DNA from: Pseudanabaena sp. FACHB-2040
GTDB taxonomy: Bacteria > Cyanobacteriota > Cyanobacteriia > Phormidesmidales > Phormidesmidaceae
Assembly (NCBI RefSeq): GCF_014696715.1
Contig: NZ_JACJQO010000012.1
Span: 1-64,000 of the forward strand
DNA length: 64,000 bases
Direction of reading: 5' to 3'
Position numbers and translations under genes: made by a program. Of the stretch, positions 33,610 through 43,293 are shown in pieces. A model generated the notes under the pieces. The model was not told the origin of the DNA. It did no database searches and saw nothing but the letters and a program-made list of their open reading frames with translations. Within the stretch, counting starts at the first letter, position 1, and each line of letters starts with the position of its first letter.

Positions 33610-34809
33610 ATGCGCACCCTCGACGAGATCAACGACAAGATTCGACAGCGTCGAGTGGTGGTAGACACTGCTGAAGCCTTTAAAGCGCGCGTCGCAGAGA
33701 CTGGACTCGATCAGGCTGCCAAAGCTGTCGATGTCGTTACCACGGGCACCTTTGAGCCCATGGAGTCATCGGGAGCTATCCTAAATCTGGGCCATACCGA
33801 TCCGCCGATCAAAATTCGTGAGTGCTATTTAGATGGGGTGCTGGCTTACGCTGGGTTTGGCGCTGTTGATTTGTACCTGGGGGCTAGCCAGCCGACCGCA
33901 GTACAGCGGACCGGAGAAAGTGCCGATAGTGAAGAGGTGCGCGAGCGGGGCGGCGGCCACGTAATCGCCGATCTGGTTGCCGGTAAGTCGGTTCAGCTCA
34001 GAGCCATTGGGCAGGCAACCGATTGCTACCCCCGCTCCTCCTTTGAAACCAGCATCACCCGAGATACGATCAACCAGTTTTACCTGTTTAACCCCCGCAA
34101 CCTTTACCAAAACTTCATTGTTGGGGTCAATGGCGGCGATCGACCCCTGCTCACCTACCTTGGGCCGTTACAGCCTCGCCTGGGCAATGCCGTCTACTCC
34201 AATCCTGGAGCGCTCTCGCCGCTGCTCAATGACCCCGATCTGCAGGCTATCGGTATTGGTAGCCGCATTTTTTTGGGGGGCGGCACTGGCTACATTGCCT
34301 GGGAGGGCACCCAGCATTTCCCGCTACAGAAACGCTTGCCCAACCGCACCCCAATCGGCCCTGCTGCGACTCTGGCGCTGATCGGCGATGCCAAACAGAT
34401 GCAGGAGCGGTGGGTGCGGGGCTGTTACTTCAAGGGATACGGGTCTTCTCTCATGCTGGGCGTCGGCGTGCCAATTCCCCTGCTCAACTTAGACATCGCA
34501 TCTGGCTGTGCCGTCGAAGACAAGGATCTAGTTGCGCCGATTGTCGACTTTTCGATTCCTCGGCGAGTGCGGCCCACTTTTGGCCTGGTTAGCTACGCCC
34601 AGCTCAAGTCGGGCCAGATTACCGTTGATGGTCGTCCGGTGCGAACCGCTCCTCTGGCCAGCATTTTTCTCGGTCGCCAAGTAGCTGAGGCCCTAAAGCA
34701 ACAGATTGAGGCCGGACAGTTTGAGCTAAGCCAGCCAGTTGCACCGCTGCCGTGCGATCGCACATTTCTGCCCCAAGATGTTTGGAGTGCCCAAATGGGC
34801 CTCAGCTAA
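33610..34809 (+). CDS. DUF39 / HcyBio sulfur-transfer protein
   Basis: This 399-residue protein belongs to the HcyBio (DUF39, PF01837) family, whose methanogen member MA1821 takes part in making homocysteine from aspartate semialdehyde and sulfide. The conserved Cys139 in GQATDCYPR and Cys72 in IRECYLDG fit the cysteines thought to carry sulfur. Other blocks: GTFEPMESSGAILN, FLGGGTGYIAWEGTQHF, KGYGSSLMLGVGVPIPLL. It has no CBS or ferredoxin part here. It follows serA-prmA, consistent with amino-acid sulfur metabolism (inference). Confidence 0.82.
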   Translation: MRTLDEINDKIRQRRVVVDTAEAFKARVAETGLDQAAKAVDVVTTGTFEPMESSGAILNLGHTDPPIKIRECYLDGVLAYAGFGAVDLYLGASQPTAVQRTGESADSEEVRERGGGHVIADLVAGKSVQLRAIGQATDCYPRSSFETSITRDTINQFYLFNPRNLYQNFIVGVNGGDRPLLTYLGPLQPRLGNAVYSNPGALSPLLNDPDLQAIGIGSRIFLGGGTGYIAWEGTQHFPLQKRLPNRTPIGPAATLALIGDAKQMQERWVRGCYFKGYGSSLMLGVGVPIPLLNLDIASGCAVEDKDLVAPIVDFSIPRRVRPTFGLVSYAQLKSGQITVDGRPVRTAPLASIFLGRQVAEALKQQIEAGQFELSQPVAPLPCDRTFLPQDVWSAQMGLS

Positions 34810-34822
34810 ACTAGCTGCTACT

Positions 34823-35971
34823 CTACTCTGCCGGTTTTGGTTTAGGAACCGGACTTCCTTCTGAAGGTTTACTGGGAGGCGCAGGGCGAGCGCCCTTGTT
34901 TATAGGCCGAGGCGAAAAAGGTCGACTGCCGCCCCCAGGACCACCCCCAGGACCGCCCCGGCGCGGTGGACCGCTCCGCCGGCCCCCAGGACCACCGCCG
35001 CCGCCTTTGCGCTTTTTAGGGGGTACAATTCCGACTGCCGAACCCCGCTCCAAAACCAGAGTCTTGGCCTCTCGCTTGACGTTGAGGTCCCAAAAATAAC
35101 CAACGCTGCGGCCCTGCAAAGTCCCCTGAACCAAAAGGCGAAAAGCTTTGCGGGAAGCCGGAGGGCGCTTTAACCCCTGAAGAATTTTGACAATGATGAT
35201 CTGCTGATCTTCCTCATAGCGAACAATTTCGCCTCGGATTGAGAAATAGTTTTCGTTGACTGGCGGCAGATCCGCTAACGACATCTTGGGCTTCTCAGCT
35301 TCAGCAGCGGGCTCTACCGCCTCAGTTGTCTGCTCGGTTGTCTTCCCAACTGTTTCCTCAGCTTTATCTTCACCTTCGGCTGCACTATTTTCTTCTGATT
35401 CGCTCTCTACGCCCTCTCCCGGCAGACCCAGCGTTTCCGGCTCCCAAACGCCTACAATTTGCACATGCAGGTCCTGGTCCTCTTCCTCATCATCGGCCTT
35501 GCGCGTGCGTGGGTAAACTACCCATAAATGAGGAGACTGCAGGTCAAGGTGCTTTTTCACTAGACTGGTTATGCGACCTAACAGCACAGCTTCAATCGTC
35601 ACCCCATCTTCTGTCGCCAGCAGTCCCCGATTAAACTGTTCATCTTCGGGGGTGTAAGTACCGCGAATTAGCCCAATAGCCCGGTACTGCATGGGCTCAC
35701 TGGGGGGAGCAATAGGCTGGTACTGACTAGCTGCATCTGCGGCTTCGGCCTGAGGTTCTTCTTTGCCGACAGACTGTGGCTGTGCTCTAACCACTGTGGG
35801 TGTTGTCGGTTCAGCTGCTTGCTCCCGTTCCGTAGGCGTAGGTTTGGTGGGTCGCTGGGGGGGCGAAACCAGGGTTGGGCGCTTTGGCGGCGTCTTCAGC
35901 GAAGCCGTCTCGGCTGGGGGGTCTGCCGGGGACTTAGAAAAATCTGGGGACTGACTCGCTGCCGAACTCAT
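34823..35971 (-). CDS. Conserved cyanobacterial protein with Pro-rich head and Gly/Arg tail
   Basis: This 382-residue protein has a disordered Pro/Thr-rich N-terminus, a conserved core (about 95-170, YRAIGLIRGTYTPEDEQFNRGLLATEDG ... PHLWVVYPRT), an acidic linker (190-235), a second core (YFSIRGEIVRYEEDQQIIIVKI ... GYFWDLNVKREAKTLVLERGSAVGIV), and a Gly/Pro/Arg tail (GGGGGPGGRRSGPP) with RGG-like features. The cores are known to recur in cyanobacteria without assigned function. The tail suggests nucleic-acid binding (inference). An in-frame start at 36130 lies far upstream in what is probably leader. Confidence 0.75.
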   Translation of the reverse strand: MSSAASQSPDFSKSPADPPAETASLKTPPKRPTLVSPPQRPTKPTPTEREQAAEPTTPTVVRAQPQSVGKEEPQAEAADAASQYQPIAPPSEPMQYRAIGLIRGTYTPEDEQFNRGLLATEDGVTIEAVLLGRITSLVKKHLDLQSPHLWVVYPRTRKADDEEEDQDLHVQIVGVWEPETLGLPGEGVESESEENSAAEGEDKAEETVGKTTEQTTEAVEPAAEAEKPKMSLADLPPVNENYFSIRGEIVRYEEDQQIIIVKILQGLKRPPASRKAFRLLVQGTLQGRSVGYFWDLNVKREAKTLVLERGSAVGIVPPKKRKGGGGGPGGRRSGPPRRGGPGGGPGGGSRPFSPRPINKGARPAPPSKPSEGSPVPKPKPAE

Positions 35972-36310
35972 AGCACCACCAATATCCTCAACACAAAACA
36001 AGGGGTCTGCCGATGACCAACTTGCAACTTTCAAGCCTAGCGTAACATTCCCATTACGACTGTCACGGGATTGTGATGATTCACCAGGCTGAGAGCCTTG
36101 CTGCAAGCAAGAAATTGACCTAATCGGCAACTGCTGCCCCTAAAAAGCCGTCTAACTCTACTTCCATTTGATATTGGCTCATATCCGCATCTTTTTTAAT
36201 TGACTTTTTCATTTCTTCTTTAAAGCTGCAAAGCTACGGGTTAGGTTTGCACCGCCCGAAGCGGCACACCGATAACGTTAAGATGGGCTTAGCATTGTGG
36301 GATTTGGACT
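35972..36310. other. Divergent promoter region
   Basis: 339 bp between two divergent genes (the Gly/Arg-tailed protein and the TPR protein). An AT-rich stretch lies near 36170-36225. No gene, hairpin or repeat stands out. Confidence 0.4.
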
Positions 36311-37198
36311 ATGGCTGCACAAAAAAACCGCTGGTTAATCGGAATAGTACTCATTTTTTCCCTGGTAGCCCTGTTAGCGGTCTCCTTACTGCCTATTCTG
36401 GGCAGTACCGGCAACAGACGGACTGAGGCTCCAGGTTCGACCCCCAATGCAGATGCTTCCTCCGCCCAAGCTGAACTGGAGTCGCGGGCCAAAGGGTACG
36501 AGCTGGTGCTACAGCGTGAACCCGATAATCAAACCGCTTTAAAGGGCCTGGTTGAATCTCGAATACAGCTAGGAGATTTGCAGGGTTTAGTAGATCCGCT
36601 AACCAGACTGGCTGAGCTCAATCCCACCGTGCCTGACTACCGAGTTCTTTTGGGGCAGACCAAGCAACAGCTAGGTGACCTAGAAGGAGCAGCCCAGTCC
36701 TACCGACAGGTTCTAGACAACCAACCTGGCAACATGAATGCCCTCCAAGGCCTGGTGGCTTTACTAGTGCAACAAAACCGTTCTCAGGCTGCAGTCGGGC
36801 TGCTGCAGGATACGCTAAAGAGCGCTGAGAGGCTCAGCACAACAGGGGGCAGCGCCGTAGACGTAACTTCGGTCAAACTGTTGCTGGCTGAGGTTTACTT
36901 AGAGGATCAAAAAGTGGACCAGGCCCTGAAGCTCTATGACGAGGCTATTCAAGAGGCAGGCCAAGATTTTCGACCACTACTGGCTAAGGCACTAGTGCTG
37001 CAGGATCAGGGTCGCCCAGAGGAGGCCCAACCGCTATTTGACCAGGCTCTGTCAATGGCTCCGGCCCAGTACAAGGATCAAATTCAGCAACTGGCAGCAG
37101 CTGGAACGACTGACTCAGAAACTCCTGCCTCTACACCAGATGCCGCTGCCGAACCGGTTGCCCCAGAAACCGACGGTGAAACTCCCCAAGGTGAGTAG
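36311..37198 (+). CDS. Membrane-anchored TPR protein
   Basis: This 295-residue protein has one N-terminal membrane helix (about 8-28, WLIGIVLIFSLVALLAVSLLPIL). About 200 residues of tetratricopeptide repeats follow (LVLQREPDNQTALKGLVESRIQLGDLQGL; LGQTKQQLGDLEGAAQSYRQVLDNQPGNMNALQGLV; LLAEVYLEDQKVDQALKLYDEAIQEAG), with a Pro/Thr/Ala-rich tail. TPRs bind partner proteins, so it is probably a periplasmic or thylakoid-lumen assembly or scaffold factor (inference). Partner unknown. Confidence 0.85.
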   Translation: MAAQKNRWLIGIVLIFSLVALLAVSLLPILGSTGNRRTEAPGSTPNADASSAQAELESRAKGYELVLQREPDNQTALKGLVESRIQLGDLQGLVDPLTRLAELNPTVPDYRVLLGQTKQQLGDLEGAAQSYRQVLDNQPGNMNALQGLVALLVQQNRSQAAVGLLQDTLKSAERLSTTGGSAVDVTSVKLLLAEVYLEDQKVDQALKLYDEAIQEAGQDFRPLLAKALVLQDQGRPEEAQPLFDQALSMAPAQYKDQIQQLAAAGTTDSETPASTPDAAAEPVAPETDGETPQGE

Positions 37199-37282
37199 AA
37201 ACTTGGCTCCCTCCCAACCAAGACGAGAAGCTTTTTGAGGGTGAGAAAAGAGCCTGTTTAGTGAACAGATTTGTAACAAAGC

Positions 37283-37326
37283 AAAAAGCAGGCTCCCCAG
37301 AAGCTTATCTGGGGAGCCTGCTTTTT
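37283..37326. terminator. Bidirectional Rho-independent terminator
   Basis: An 18-bp perfect stem AAAAAGCAGGCTCCCCAG / CTGGGGAGCCTGCTTTTT with an 8-base loop, between the convergent TPR gene and the small membrane gene at 37369. Confidence 0.93.
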
Positions 37327-37368
37327 GAGATTAACGAGATTAAAACCTCAACAGTCAAAGGTAAAAAG

Positions 37369-37683
37369 TTAGCTGACGGCTTGGGCAGCCTGTTGCGAAG
37401 AGATCGCACCGGAAGCAGGTCTGGCTGTTTCTACCTGAGGCTCATCGGCTTTGAACTCAATGTGGTTCACCAGCGTTGTAACAAAGGCAAATAGCAGAAA
37501 TGGAAGAGAAAGAACCAAAATAAGGCCAACAGTTGCCAGGGCGAAAACAGGTTGACGAGCGCCCATCAGTGCCAGTGAAGCGGCCAAGCTAATGAGCAGA
37601 ATGACCAACCAAACAATGACCTGGCCATAGATATCCCCGAACGTCAGAGTACAGACGAAACGGTACTTCGGTGCCTTATCCAT
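37369..37683 (-). CDS. Small two-helix membrane protein, unknown
   Basis: This 104-residue protein has two membrane helices (about 20-42, IYGQVIVWLVILLISLAASLALM, and 47-72, FALATVGLILVLSLPFLLFAFVTTL) and a polar Ala/Ser-rich C-terminus. It resembles conserved cyanobacterial membrane proteins without named function. Start 37683 (MDKAPKY) is preferred; an upstream in-frame ATG at 37701 adds six residues. Confidence 0.7.
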   Translation of the reverse strand: MDKAPKYRFVCTLTFGDIYGQVIVWLVILLISLAASLALMGARQPVFALATVGLILVLSLPFLLFAFVTTLVNHIEFKADEPQVETARPASGAISSQQAAQAVS

Positions 37684-37854
37684 AGATTTGTCCTGAAACA
37701 ATTCTGGTTTTCTCTCAGCATATCGGGCAGACCCGCTGCCCCACAGTTTCTAAACATTTTCACAAGAGTTGAAATCAAATGTTGCAAACTGTGATCATTC
37801 CAGCAGCCGTCTGCAGCCTGCGGGCTCTGTAAATGAATTGATTGGGATGGAGTT

Positions 37855-38493
37855 GTGACCTATCGATATCTCTTGTTCTACAAACCCTACGACGTACTCA
37901 GTCAATTCAGCGATGACCTGAAGGTAGAGAAAGACCTGTCTGAGAGCAACTGCCAGATGAGCCAAGTTGTGGCTACTGATGGCCAAGGCCGCCTTACTTT
38001 AAAGGACTACATTCCTGTACCTGACGTTTACCCAGTTGGGCGGCTTGACCGAGATAGTGAGGGGCTAATGCTGCTAACCAATCATGGCCGACTACAGCAT
38101 CGCCTAACCGATCCTCGCTATGCCCATCGCCGTACCTACTGGGTACAGGTTGAGCGCATACCCGATGAAGAAGCGCTGCAGCGGCTGTGTTCTGGAGTCA
38201 CGATTAAAACTTACCGCACCCGGCCTGCTCAGGTTAGGCTATTGCCCGACGAGCCTGATGTACCGCTTCGGCATCCCCCCATCCGATTTCGCAAGGCTGT
38301 GCCAACTGCCTGGTTGGAAGTTACCATTACGGAGGGTCGCAACCGCCAGGTCAGGCGTATGACGGCTGCTGTAGGTCATCCTACGCTGCGGTTAGTTCGG
38401 GTTGCCATTGCCCATTTGCGGCTAGAAGGACTCACTCCGGGCCAGTGGCGGGATCTTACCGCTTCTGAGCAGAGCCAATTACTGCGGCTATGA
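37855..38493 (+). CDS. rluE: RsuA/RluE-family pseudouridine synthase
   Basis: Pseudouridine synthase of 212 residues. Catalytic Asp lies in [39 protein letters not shown] follows. Closest by layout to 23S rRNA U2457 synthase RluE: no S4 domain and a start at [14 protein letters not shown]. An insert of about 25 residues ([24 protein letters not shown]) replaces the usual short loop after the KPYDV block. The start is the GTG at 37855. Confidence 0.85.
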   Translation: MTYRYLLFYKPYDVLSQFSDDLKVEKDLSESNCQMSQVVATDGQGRLTLKDYIPVPDVYPVGRLDRDSEGLMLLTNHGRLQHRLTDPRYAHRRTYWVQVERIPDEEALQRLCSGVTIKTYRTRPAQVRLLPDEPDVPLRHPPIRFRKAVPTAWLEVTITEGRNRQVRRMTAAVGHPTLRLVRVAIAHLRLEGLTPGQWRDLTASEQSQLLRL

Positions 38494-38622
38494 ACCATAA
38501 TCGAATAAAACAAGCGTATAGATGACACTGTTTGCCCTTGCCCAAACGCCTATCATCAAAGAGTGATGCTGCGTGTGGTCTTGCGCCTGTCGTGACCGGC
38601 TGCTGTGACGTTAGGCTGTGTG

Positions 38623-40605
38623 ATGTTGATCTGCCCCCACTGTACCTTCGAGAATCCTGATCAAAACCGCTTTTGTCAACAGTGCGGATATGCGCTCCAG
38701 GTTTGGCGGGTTCTAGTGATGCCCCGACCCTCGCTGGGGCACCTTGCAGATGGCCTAGATCAGCCGGTTTCCTGGCCTCAAGAGCCGGAAGTGGAAAGGC
38801 TAGAGACCTCAGAGACCTCTACTGGGGGTGAGACACAAGCCCCTACGCTGGTGGCTCTTTTTCCAGAATATCCTTACCTAGATGCTCAACATCGGTATCA
38901 GCTCCAAGAAGGCAAGTCTGAGCAGCCCGTCACTGAGACCACAGCTTTGACGGTGATCGATTGCCAGCCCGCGGTAGAGTCTCCTCTAGCCAAGCTCCAG
39001 GCCAGAGGGCTGAGACACCCTGATCAAGATTGGGGGGCTTCTGATCTGGTAGCCAGCTTGCCTCAAGCTGCAATACCATACCTGTCGCTGCAGTCTCAAT
39101 TCTTTCCGATAGTGCCAACCCTACAGGCTGCCTGGGAAGACTCAGCCTGTACTGTGCTGCTGTTGGAAGACCGCTGGTCTTGGTCGCTACTGGGCGATAT
39201 GTGGAAACTGGGGGCTGTAGATCCGCTGCAGCAGCTGCACTGGTTTTATAAGATGGCTGAACTGTGGGATGCGTTGGCGCAGTGGCAGGCTCAGGTTAGC
39301 CTCCTAGATCTCACCAATCTTCGAGTTGATGAAGATCAAATCTTTTGTTTGGCCTACCTAAAGCATGACCCCTCAAATGCGGTTCTAGAACTGCCGACCC
39401 TGGGCCAGATTTGGCAAACGCTTATTGAACCTGCTCAAGAAGCGGTGCCGCCTGAGTTAAAAACCGTGATTGACCATCTCGCTGCTGGCAAGATTGCCTC
39501 TGTCTCTGATTTACAGACTCAGATAGTTCAACTGGTGGATATTTTTCAGGCTACAGCCGAGGTTGATCTACCCCTAGATGATGTAAAAGAAGACGCTGGA
39601 GAGCCAATAGTCATGCCTACTGATTTGCCTGAGCTGGAGATTGACGACAGGTTGGAGCCAGATCTGGAGTATTCGCTGGATACCTCGCAGGAAGCTCTAG
39701 GCGAAGATACAGCGCCGGCTGATGGGCTGGAAGAGTCTGAGGAGAACCTTGATTTGCCGACTATGGTGCTGCCGATGAAAATCGTGCGGCTAGATGAGGC
39801 CGGACGTACTCATGTTGGGCGGCAGCGAGATCACAATGAGGACTTTTTCAGCGCTCAGACCGAGTCTACTAAGTTAGAAGGCCCCCAGGGGACTTCACTA
39901 AACGTTAAGGGGCTGTACATTCTCTGCGACGGCATGGGAGGACATGCTTCTGGAGAAGTTGCCAGCAGCTTAGCAGTCAGAACTTTGCAAAATCACTTTG
40001 CTGAAAGTCCTGCAACTTTGCCTGAAGAGGATGCCTTAGCTGAGGCTGTCGCTGCTGCTAATCAGGCAATCTACGAAATTAACCAGGAAGGAGATCGATC
40101 GGGCCACGGTCGGATGGGCACTACTCTAGTGATGCTCATGCTGCACAATGACCGGGCTGTGGTTGCCCACGTGGGCGATAGCCGCCTTTACTGCTACACC
40201 CGACGATTGGGCCTGAAGCAAGTAACAGTGGACCACGAGGTAGGCCAGCGAGAGATTCAACGGGGGGTAGAACCTGCGATCGCATATGCCCGCCCCGATG
40301 CCTACCAGCTAACCCAAGCCCTCGGACCTCGCAGCAGCAGCGATCTCAGGCCGGGAATAAGCTTTCTAGATATTGCTGAAGATACGCTTTTTATTCTCTG
40401 CTCCGACGGCCTCAGTGACAACGATCTACTGGAGCTGCACTGCACCACTCATATTGAGCCCCTGCTGCACTCCAAAGCCGATTTGGAGGAAGGGACAAAC
40501 CGGCTAATCGAGCTAGCCAATGAGCACAACGGCCATGACAACATCACCGCCATATTGATTCGGATTAAGCTTCGACCCAATATGGATAAGGTGATAGCTG
40601 CCTAG
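38623..40605 (+). CDS. PP2C-type protein phosphatase with N-terminal zinc ribbon
   Basis: This 660-residue protein begins with a zinc ribbon (CPHCTFENPDQNRFCQQCG). A 370-residue unassigned acidic middle region follows, and then a C-terminal PP2C Ser/Thr phosphatase (about 395-650): HVGRQRDHNEDFF, LCDGMGGHASGEVAS, VVAHVGDSRLY, LCSDGLSDNDLL, GHDNITAILI, with all metal-binding Asp residues. The middle (SWSLLGDMWKLGAVDPLQQLHWFYKMAELWDAL) resembles a degenerate kinase-like or docking domain (weak). Probably cytoplasmic signalling. The in-frame GTG at 38605 adds only six residues. Confidence 0.88.
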   Translation: MLICPHCTFENPDQNRFCQQCGYALQVWRVLVMPRPSLGHLADGLDQPVSWPQEPEVERLETSETSTGGETQAPTLVALFPEYPYLDAQHRYQLQEGKSEQPVTETTALTVIDCQPAVESPLAKLQARGLRHPDQDWGASDLVASLPQAAIPYLSLQSQFFPIVPTLQAAWEDSACTVLLLEDRWSWSLLGDMWKLGAVDPLQQLHWFYKMAELWDALAQWQAQVSLLDLTNLRVDEDQIFCLAYLKHDPSNAVLELPTLGQIWQTLIEPAQEAVPPELKTVIDHLAAGKIASVSDLQTQIVQLVDIFQATAEVDLPLDDVKEDAGEPIVMPTDLPELEIDDRLEPDLEYSLDTSQEALGEDTAPADGLEESEENLDLPTMVLPMKIVRLDEAGRTHVGRQRDHNEDFFSAQTESTKLEGPQGTSLNVKGLYILCDGMGGHASGEVASSLAVRTLQNHFAESPATLPEEDALAEAVAAANQAIYEINQEGDRSGHGRMGTTLVMLMLHNDRAVVAHVGDSRLYCYTRRLGLKQVTVDHEVGQREIQRGVEPAIAYARPDAYQLTQALGPRSSSDLRPGISFLDIAEDTLFILCSDGLSDNDLLELHCTTHIEPLLHSKADLEEGTNRLIELANEHNGHDNITAILIRIKLRPNMDKVIAA

Positions 40606-40666
40606 GCCGCTGACTCAAGGGGGCTGGCTCTAAGGCCATTGGAGCGGACAAAAGCGCCCAAGGGGG

Positions 40667-40900
40667 CTATTCTTCCCAGCTCTCTACTGCTAGCAAATCC
40701 CCAATCGGGTCTTGCGTTGAAAACTCAAAATCCTCTAGTTCTTTGCGCCAGTGAGCCCAGTCGTCTCCGAACAAAAAAGCAATCTTCCAGATCGGATCTT
40801 CTGGCTTGATCATCTTGGATTTGTTCACCAGAGACTGCACCTGGCGCTGAAATTTCACCATCGGATGAGCAACCTGCTGGTTGGTCATAGTCTGTGTCAT
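40667..40900 (-). CDS. Small cyanobacterial protein, DUF4327-like
   Basis: This 77-residue protein has a conserved core (VKFQRQVQSLVNKSKMIKPEDPIWKIAFLFGDDWAHWRKELEDFEFS, QDPIGDLLAVESWEE). It resembles the DUF4327 family, known only from cyanobacteria and of unknown role. The start at 40900 is chosen for family-like length; the longer in-frame ATG at 41026 adds 42 unconserved residues. Confidence 0.68.
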   Translation of the reverse strand: MTQTMTNQQVAHPMVKFQRQVQSLVNKSKMIKPEDPIWKIAFLFGDDWAHWRKELEDFEFSTQDPIGDLLAVESWEE

Positions 40901-41399
40901 ATTTACAATTTTTTCAAAAACTTCTTTTGGTTTTCTGGCGGAAAACGGACAACACAATGGGTTGAAGCTAGCCGTGCTGCCAGAATTTTCTTTCCCAGTG
41001 AACAACAATAGCACAGGAAATGTCAAATCGCCAAAAGCAAACCCACTTTCTCCGATAGAGCCCGACTAAGCTGCCTTAGATATCTGGCTACTAGAGGGGG
41101 AATTGCCTTTCGAGATGACTTGCTCCATTCTGACACGGAATTTGACTCTTGACGCTGGCACGAAATTTTACCGCTCAGCTCAGCTTCTAGGTTAGCCTGC
41201 TGTTGCTTTATCGATATATCGGCAGCCCGCAGGCCGTAAAGCTTTTGCGCTGCAGCATTGACGGGTGGGTTGGACTTGTAGTTAGGTGGCCTACCCCTGC
41301 TGAGGGAGAGTGCTCAGCACCGGCAGCAGTTCGTTAAGATGGGAATCTGCGTGCTTGGTTGGTACACTGAACGTCGTTAATACAGCGCATTCCTGATCG
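40901..41399. other. Long leader/intergenic region before thrS
   Basis: 499 bp between divergent genes, most of it upstream of thrS. It contains several short complementary stretches (GCAGCCCGCAGG and nearby GCGCTGCAGC near 41220-41250; GAGGGAGAGTGCTCAGC near 41300) that could form leader structure. No T-box or other known riboswitch motif is recognised, and no gene is seen. Confidence 0.4.
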
Positions 41400-43226
41400 A
41401 TGGCTCCCTCTGACGCATCCGGCTCTCAGCTCGAAACAGAAAAAATTGATCTGCCTCGCACCAGCGAGTCTGAAGCGCTTAAGCAAATTCGCCACACGTT
41501 TTCCCACGTCATGGCAATGGCAGTGCAGAAGCTTTTTCCTAAAGCGCAGGTCACTATCGGTCCCTCGACTGAGCAGGGCTTTTACTACGACTTTGACAGT
41601 CCCGATCCCTTCACTGAAAAAGATCTGAAGGCGATCAAGAAGGAGATGATCAAAATCATCAACAGAGGCTTGCCGGTGACCTGTGAAACGGTTAGTCGAG
41701 AGGAGGCTCAGCGCCGTATCGAAGCTCTAGGCGAACCCTACAAGCTTGAGATTTTAGAAGGATTGAAAGATCCGATTACGCTGTATCACCTGGGCGAAGA
41801 CTGGTGGGATCTCTGCGCCGGCCCCCATGTCAGCAGTACTAAAGACCTCAACCCCAAAGCCTTTGAGCTAGAGAGTGTTGCCGGAGCCTACTGGCGCGGC
41901 GACGAAACCCGAGCCCAGCTCCAGCGCATTTATGGCACCGCTTGGGAAACGCAGCAGCAGCTTGAGGAATACAAGCGCCGCCGAGAAGAAGCCAAGCGAC
42001 GAGATCACCGCAAGCTGGGCAAAGAACTGGGTCTATTTATCTTCTCAGATGATGTTGGCCCTGGCTTGCCTCTGTGGACGCCTAAGGGGACTGTGCTGCG
42101 CTCCACCCTAGAAGATTTTCTCAAGCAGGAGCAGGTCAAGCGGGGCTACCTGTCGGTCGTGACACCCCACATTGCCCGAGTCGACCTATTTAAAGTCTCA
42201 GGTCACTGGCAGAACTACCGGGAAGATATGTTTCCCTTGATGGCAGACGATGATGCTGCCCGGCTGGCAGAGCAGGGCTTTGTCATGAAGCCGATGAACT
42301 GCCCCTTCCACATTCAGATTTACAAGAGTGAGCTGCGCTCTTACCGGGAATTGCCCATGCGACTGGCCGAGTTTGGCACGGTCTATCGCTACGAACAGTC
42401 GGGTGAGCTGGGCGGGCTGACTCGGGTGCGCGGGTTTACGGTCGATGATTCTCACCTGTTCGTGACGCCAGAGCAGCTTGATGACGAGTTTCTGAAGGTG
42501 GTGGACCTCATTCTCTCTGTGTTTGGCAGCCTGAAACTGAAAAACTTCAAAGCCCGTTTAAGCTTCCGCGATCCGGAGTCTGATAAGTACATTGGCTCTG
42601 ATGCAGCCTGGGAGGTTTCTCAGAATGCAATTCGCCGGGCTGTGCAGACCCTTGGCATGGACTACTTTGAAGCCCCTGGAGAAGCTGCCTTCTACGGGCC
42701 TAAACTGGACTTCATCTTCCGCGATGCCCTAGAACGAGAATGGCAGCTGGGCACGGTGCAGGTAGACTACAACCTGCCCGAACGCTTTGATCTGGAGTAT
42801 GTGGCTGAAGACGGGTCCCGTCAGCGGCCGGTAATGATTCACCGGGCTCCTTTTGGTTCTTTAGAGAGGCTGATCGGTATTTTGATCGAAGAGTATGCCG
42901 GGGACTTTCCGCTGTGGCTGGCCCCAACGCAGATTAGACTGCTGCCGGTGACCGAGGAGCAACTAGGCTTTGCTAAGCAGATTGCTGACCAGATGCTGGC
43001 TCGAGGAATTCGGGCAGAAGTTGATACTACTGGTGAGCGACTGGGCAAGATGATCCGCAATGCTGAAACCAAAAAAATTCCAGTCATGGCGATTATTGGG
43101 GCCAAAGAAGTGGAGGCCAATGCGCTGAGCATTCGCACCCGAGCTCAGGGAGAACTGGGGTCAATTGCGGCTGCGGAAGTCGTGGAGCGGGTGGCGAGTG
43201 CGATCGCAAACCGCGCCGATTTCTAG
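41400..43226 (+). CDS. thrS: Threonyl-tRNA synthetase
   Basis: Class II aminoacyl-tRNA synthetase of 608 residues. It has the editing domain (IRHTFSHVMAMAVQKLFPKAQVTIGPSTEQGFYYDF), zinc-binding CPFH, motif 2 (YRYEQSGELGGLTRVRGFTVDDSH), motif 3 (PVMIHRAPFGSLERLIGILIEEY), and the anticodon-binding domain (APTQIRLLPVTEEQLGFAKQ). The N-terminal TGS domain of E. coli ThrRS is missing, as is usual in cyanobacterial enzymes. Single-transcript gene preceded by a long leader region. Confidence 0.97.
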   Translation: MAPSDASGSQLETEKIDLPRTSESEALKQIRHTFSHVMAMAVQKLFPKAQVTIGPSTEQGFYYDFDSPDPFTEKDLKAIKKEMIKIINRGLPVTCETVSREEAQRRIEALGEPYKLEILEGLKDPITLYHLGEDWWDLCAGPHVSSTKDLNPKAFELESVAGAYWRGDETRAQLQRIYGTAWETQQQLEEYKRRREEAKRRDHRKLGKELGLFIFSDDVGPGLPLWTPKGTVLRSTLEDFLKQEQVKRGYLSVVTPHIARVDLFKVSGHWQNYREDMFPLMADDDAARLAEQGFVMKPMNCPFHIQIYKSELRSYRELPMRLAEFGTVYRYEQSGELGGLTRVRGFTVDDSHLFVTPEQLDDEFLKVVDLILSVFGSLKLKNFKARLSFRDPESDKYIGSDAAWEVSQNAIRRAVQTLGMDYFEAPGEAAFYGPKLDFIFRDALEREWQLGTVQVDYNLPERFDLEYVAEDGSRQRPVMIHRAPFGSLERLIGILIEEYAGDFPLWLAPTQIRLLPVTEEQLGFAKQIADQMLARGIRAEVDTTGERLGKMIRNAETKKIPVMAIIGAKEVEANALSIRTRAQGELGSIAAAEVVERVASAIANRADF

Positions 43227-43293
43227 CTTTAAAGACTAAAGATTTGGGAGCGCCTTAATACCCTAGGCGTTCCCAAGCTATTGGCAGGTGGTC

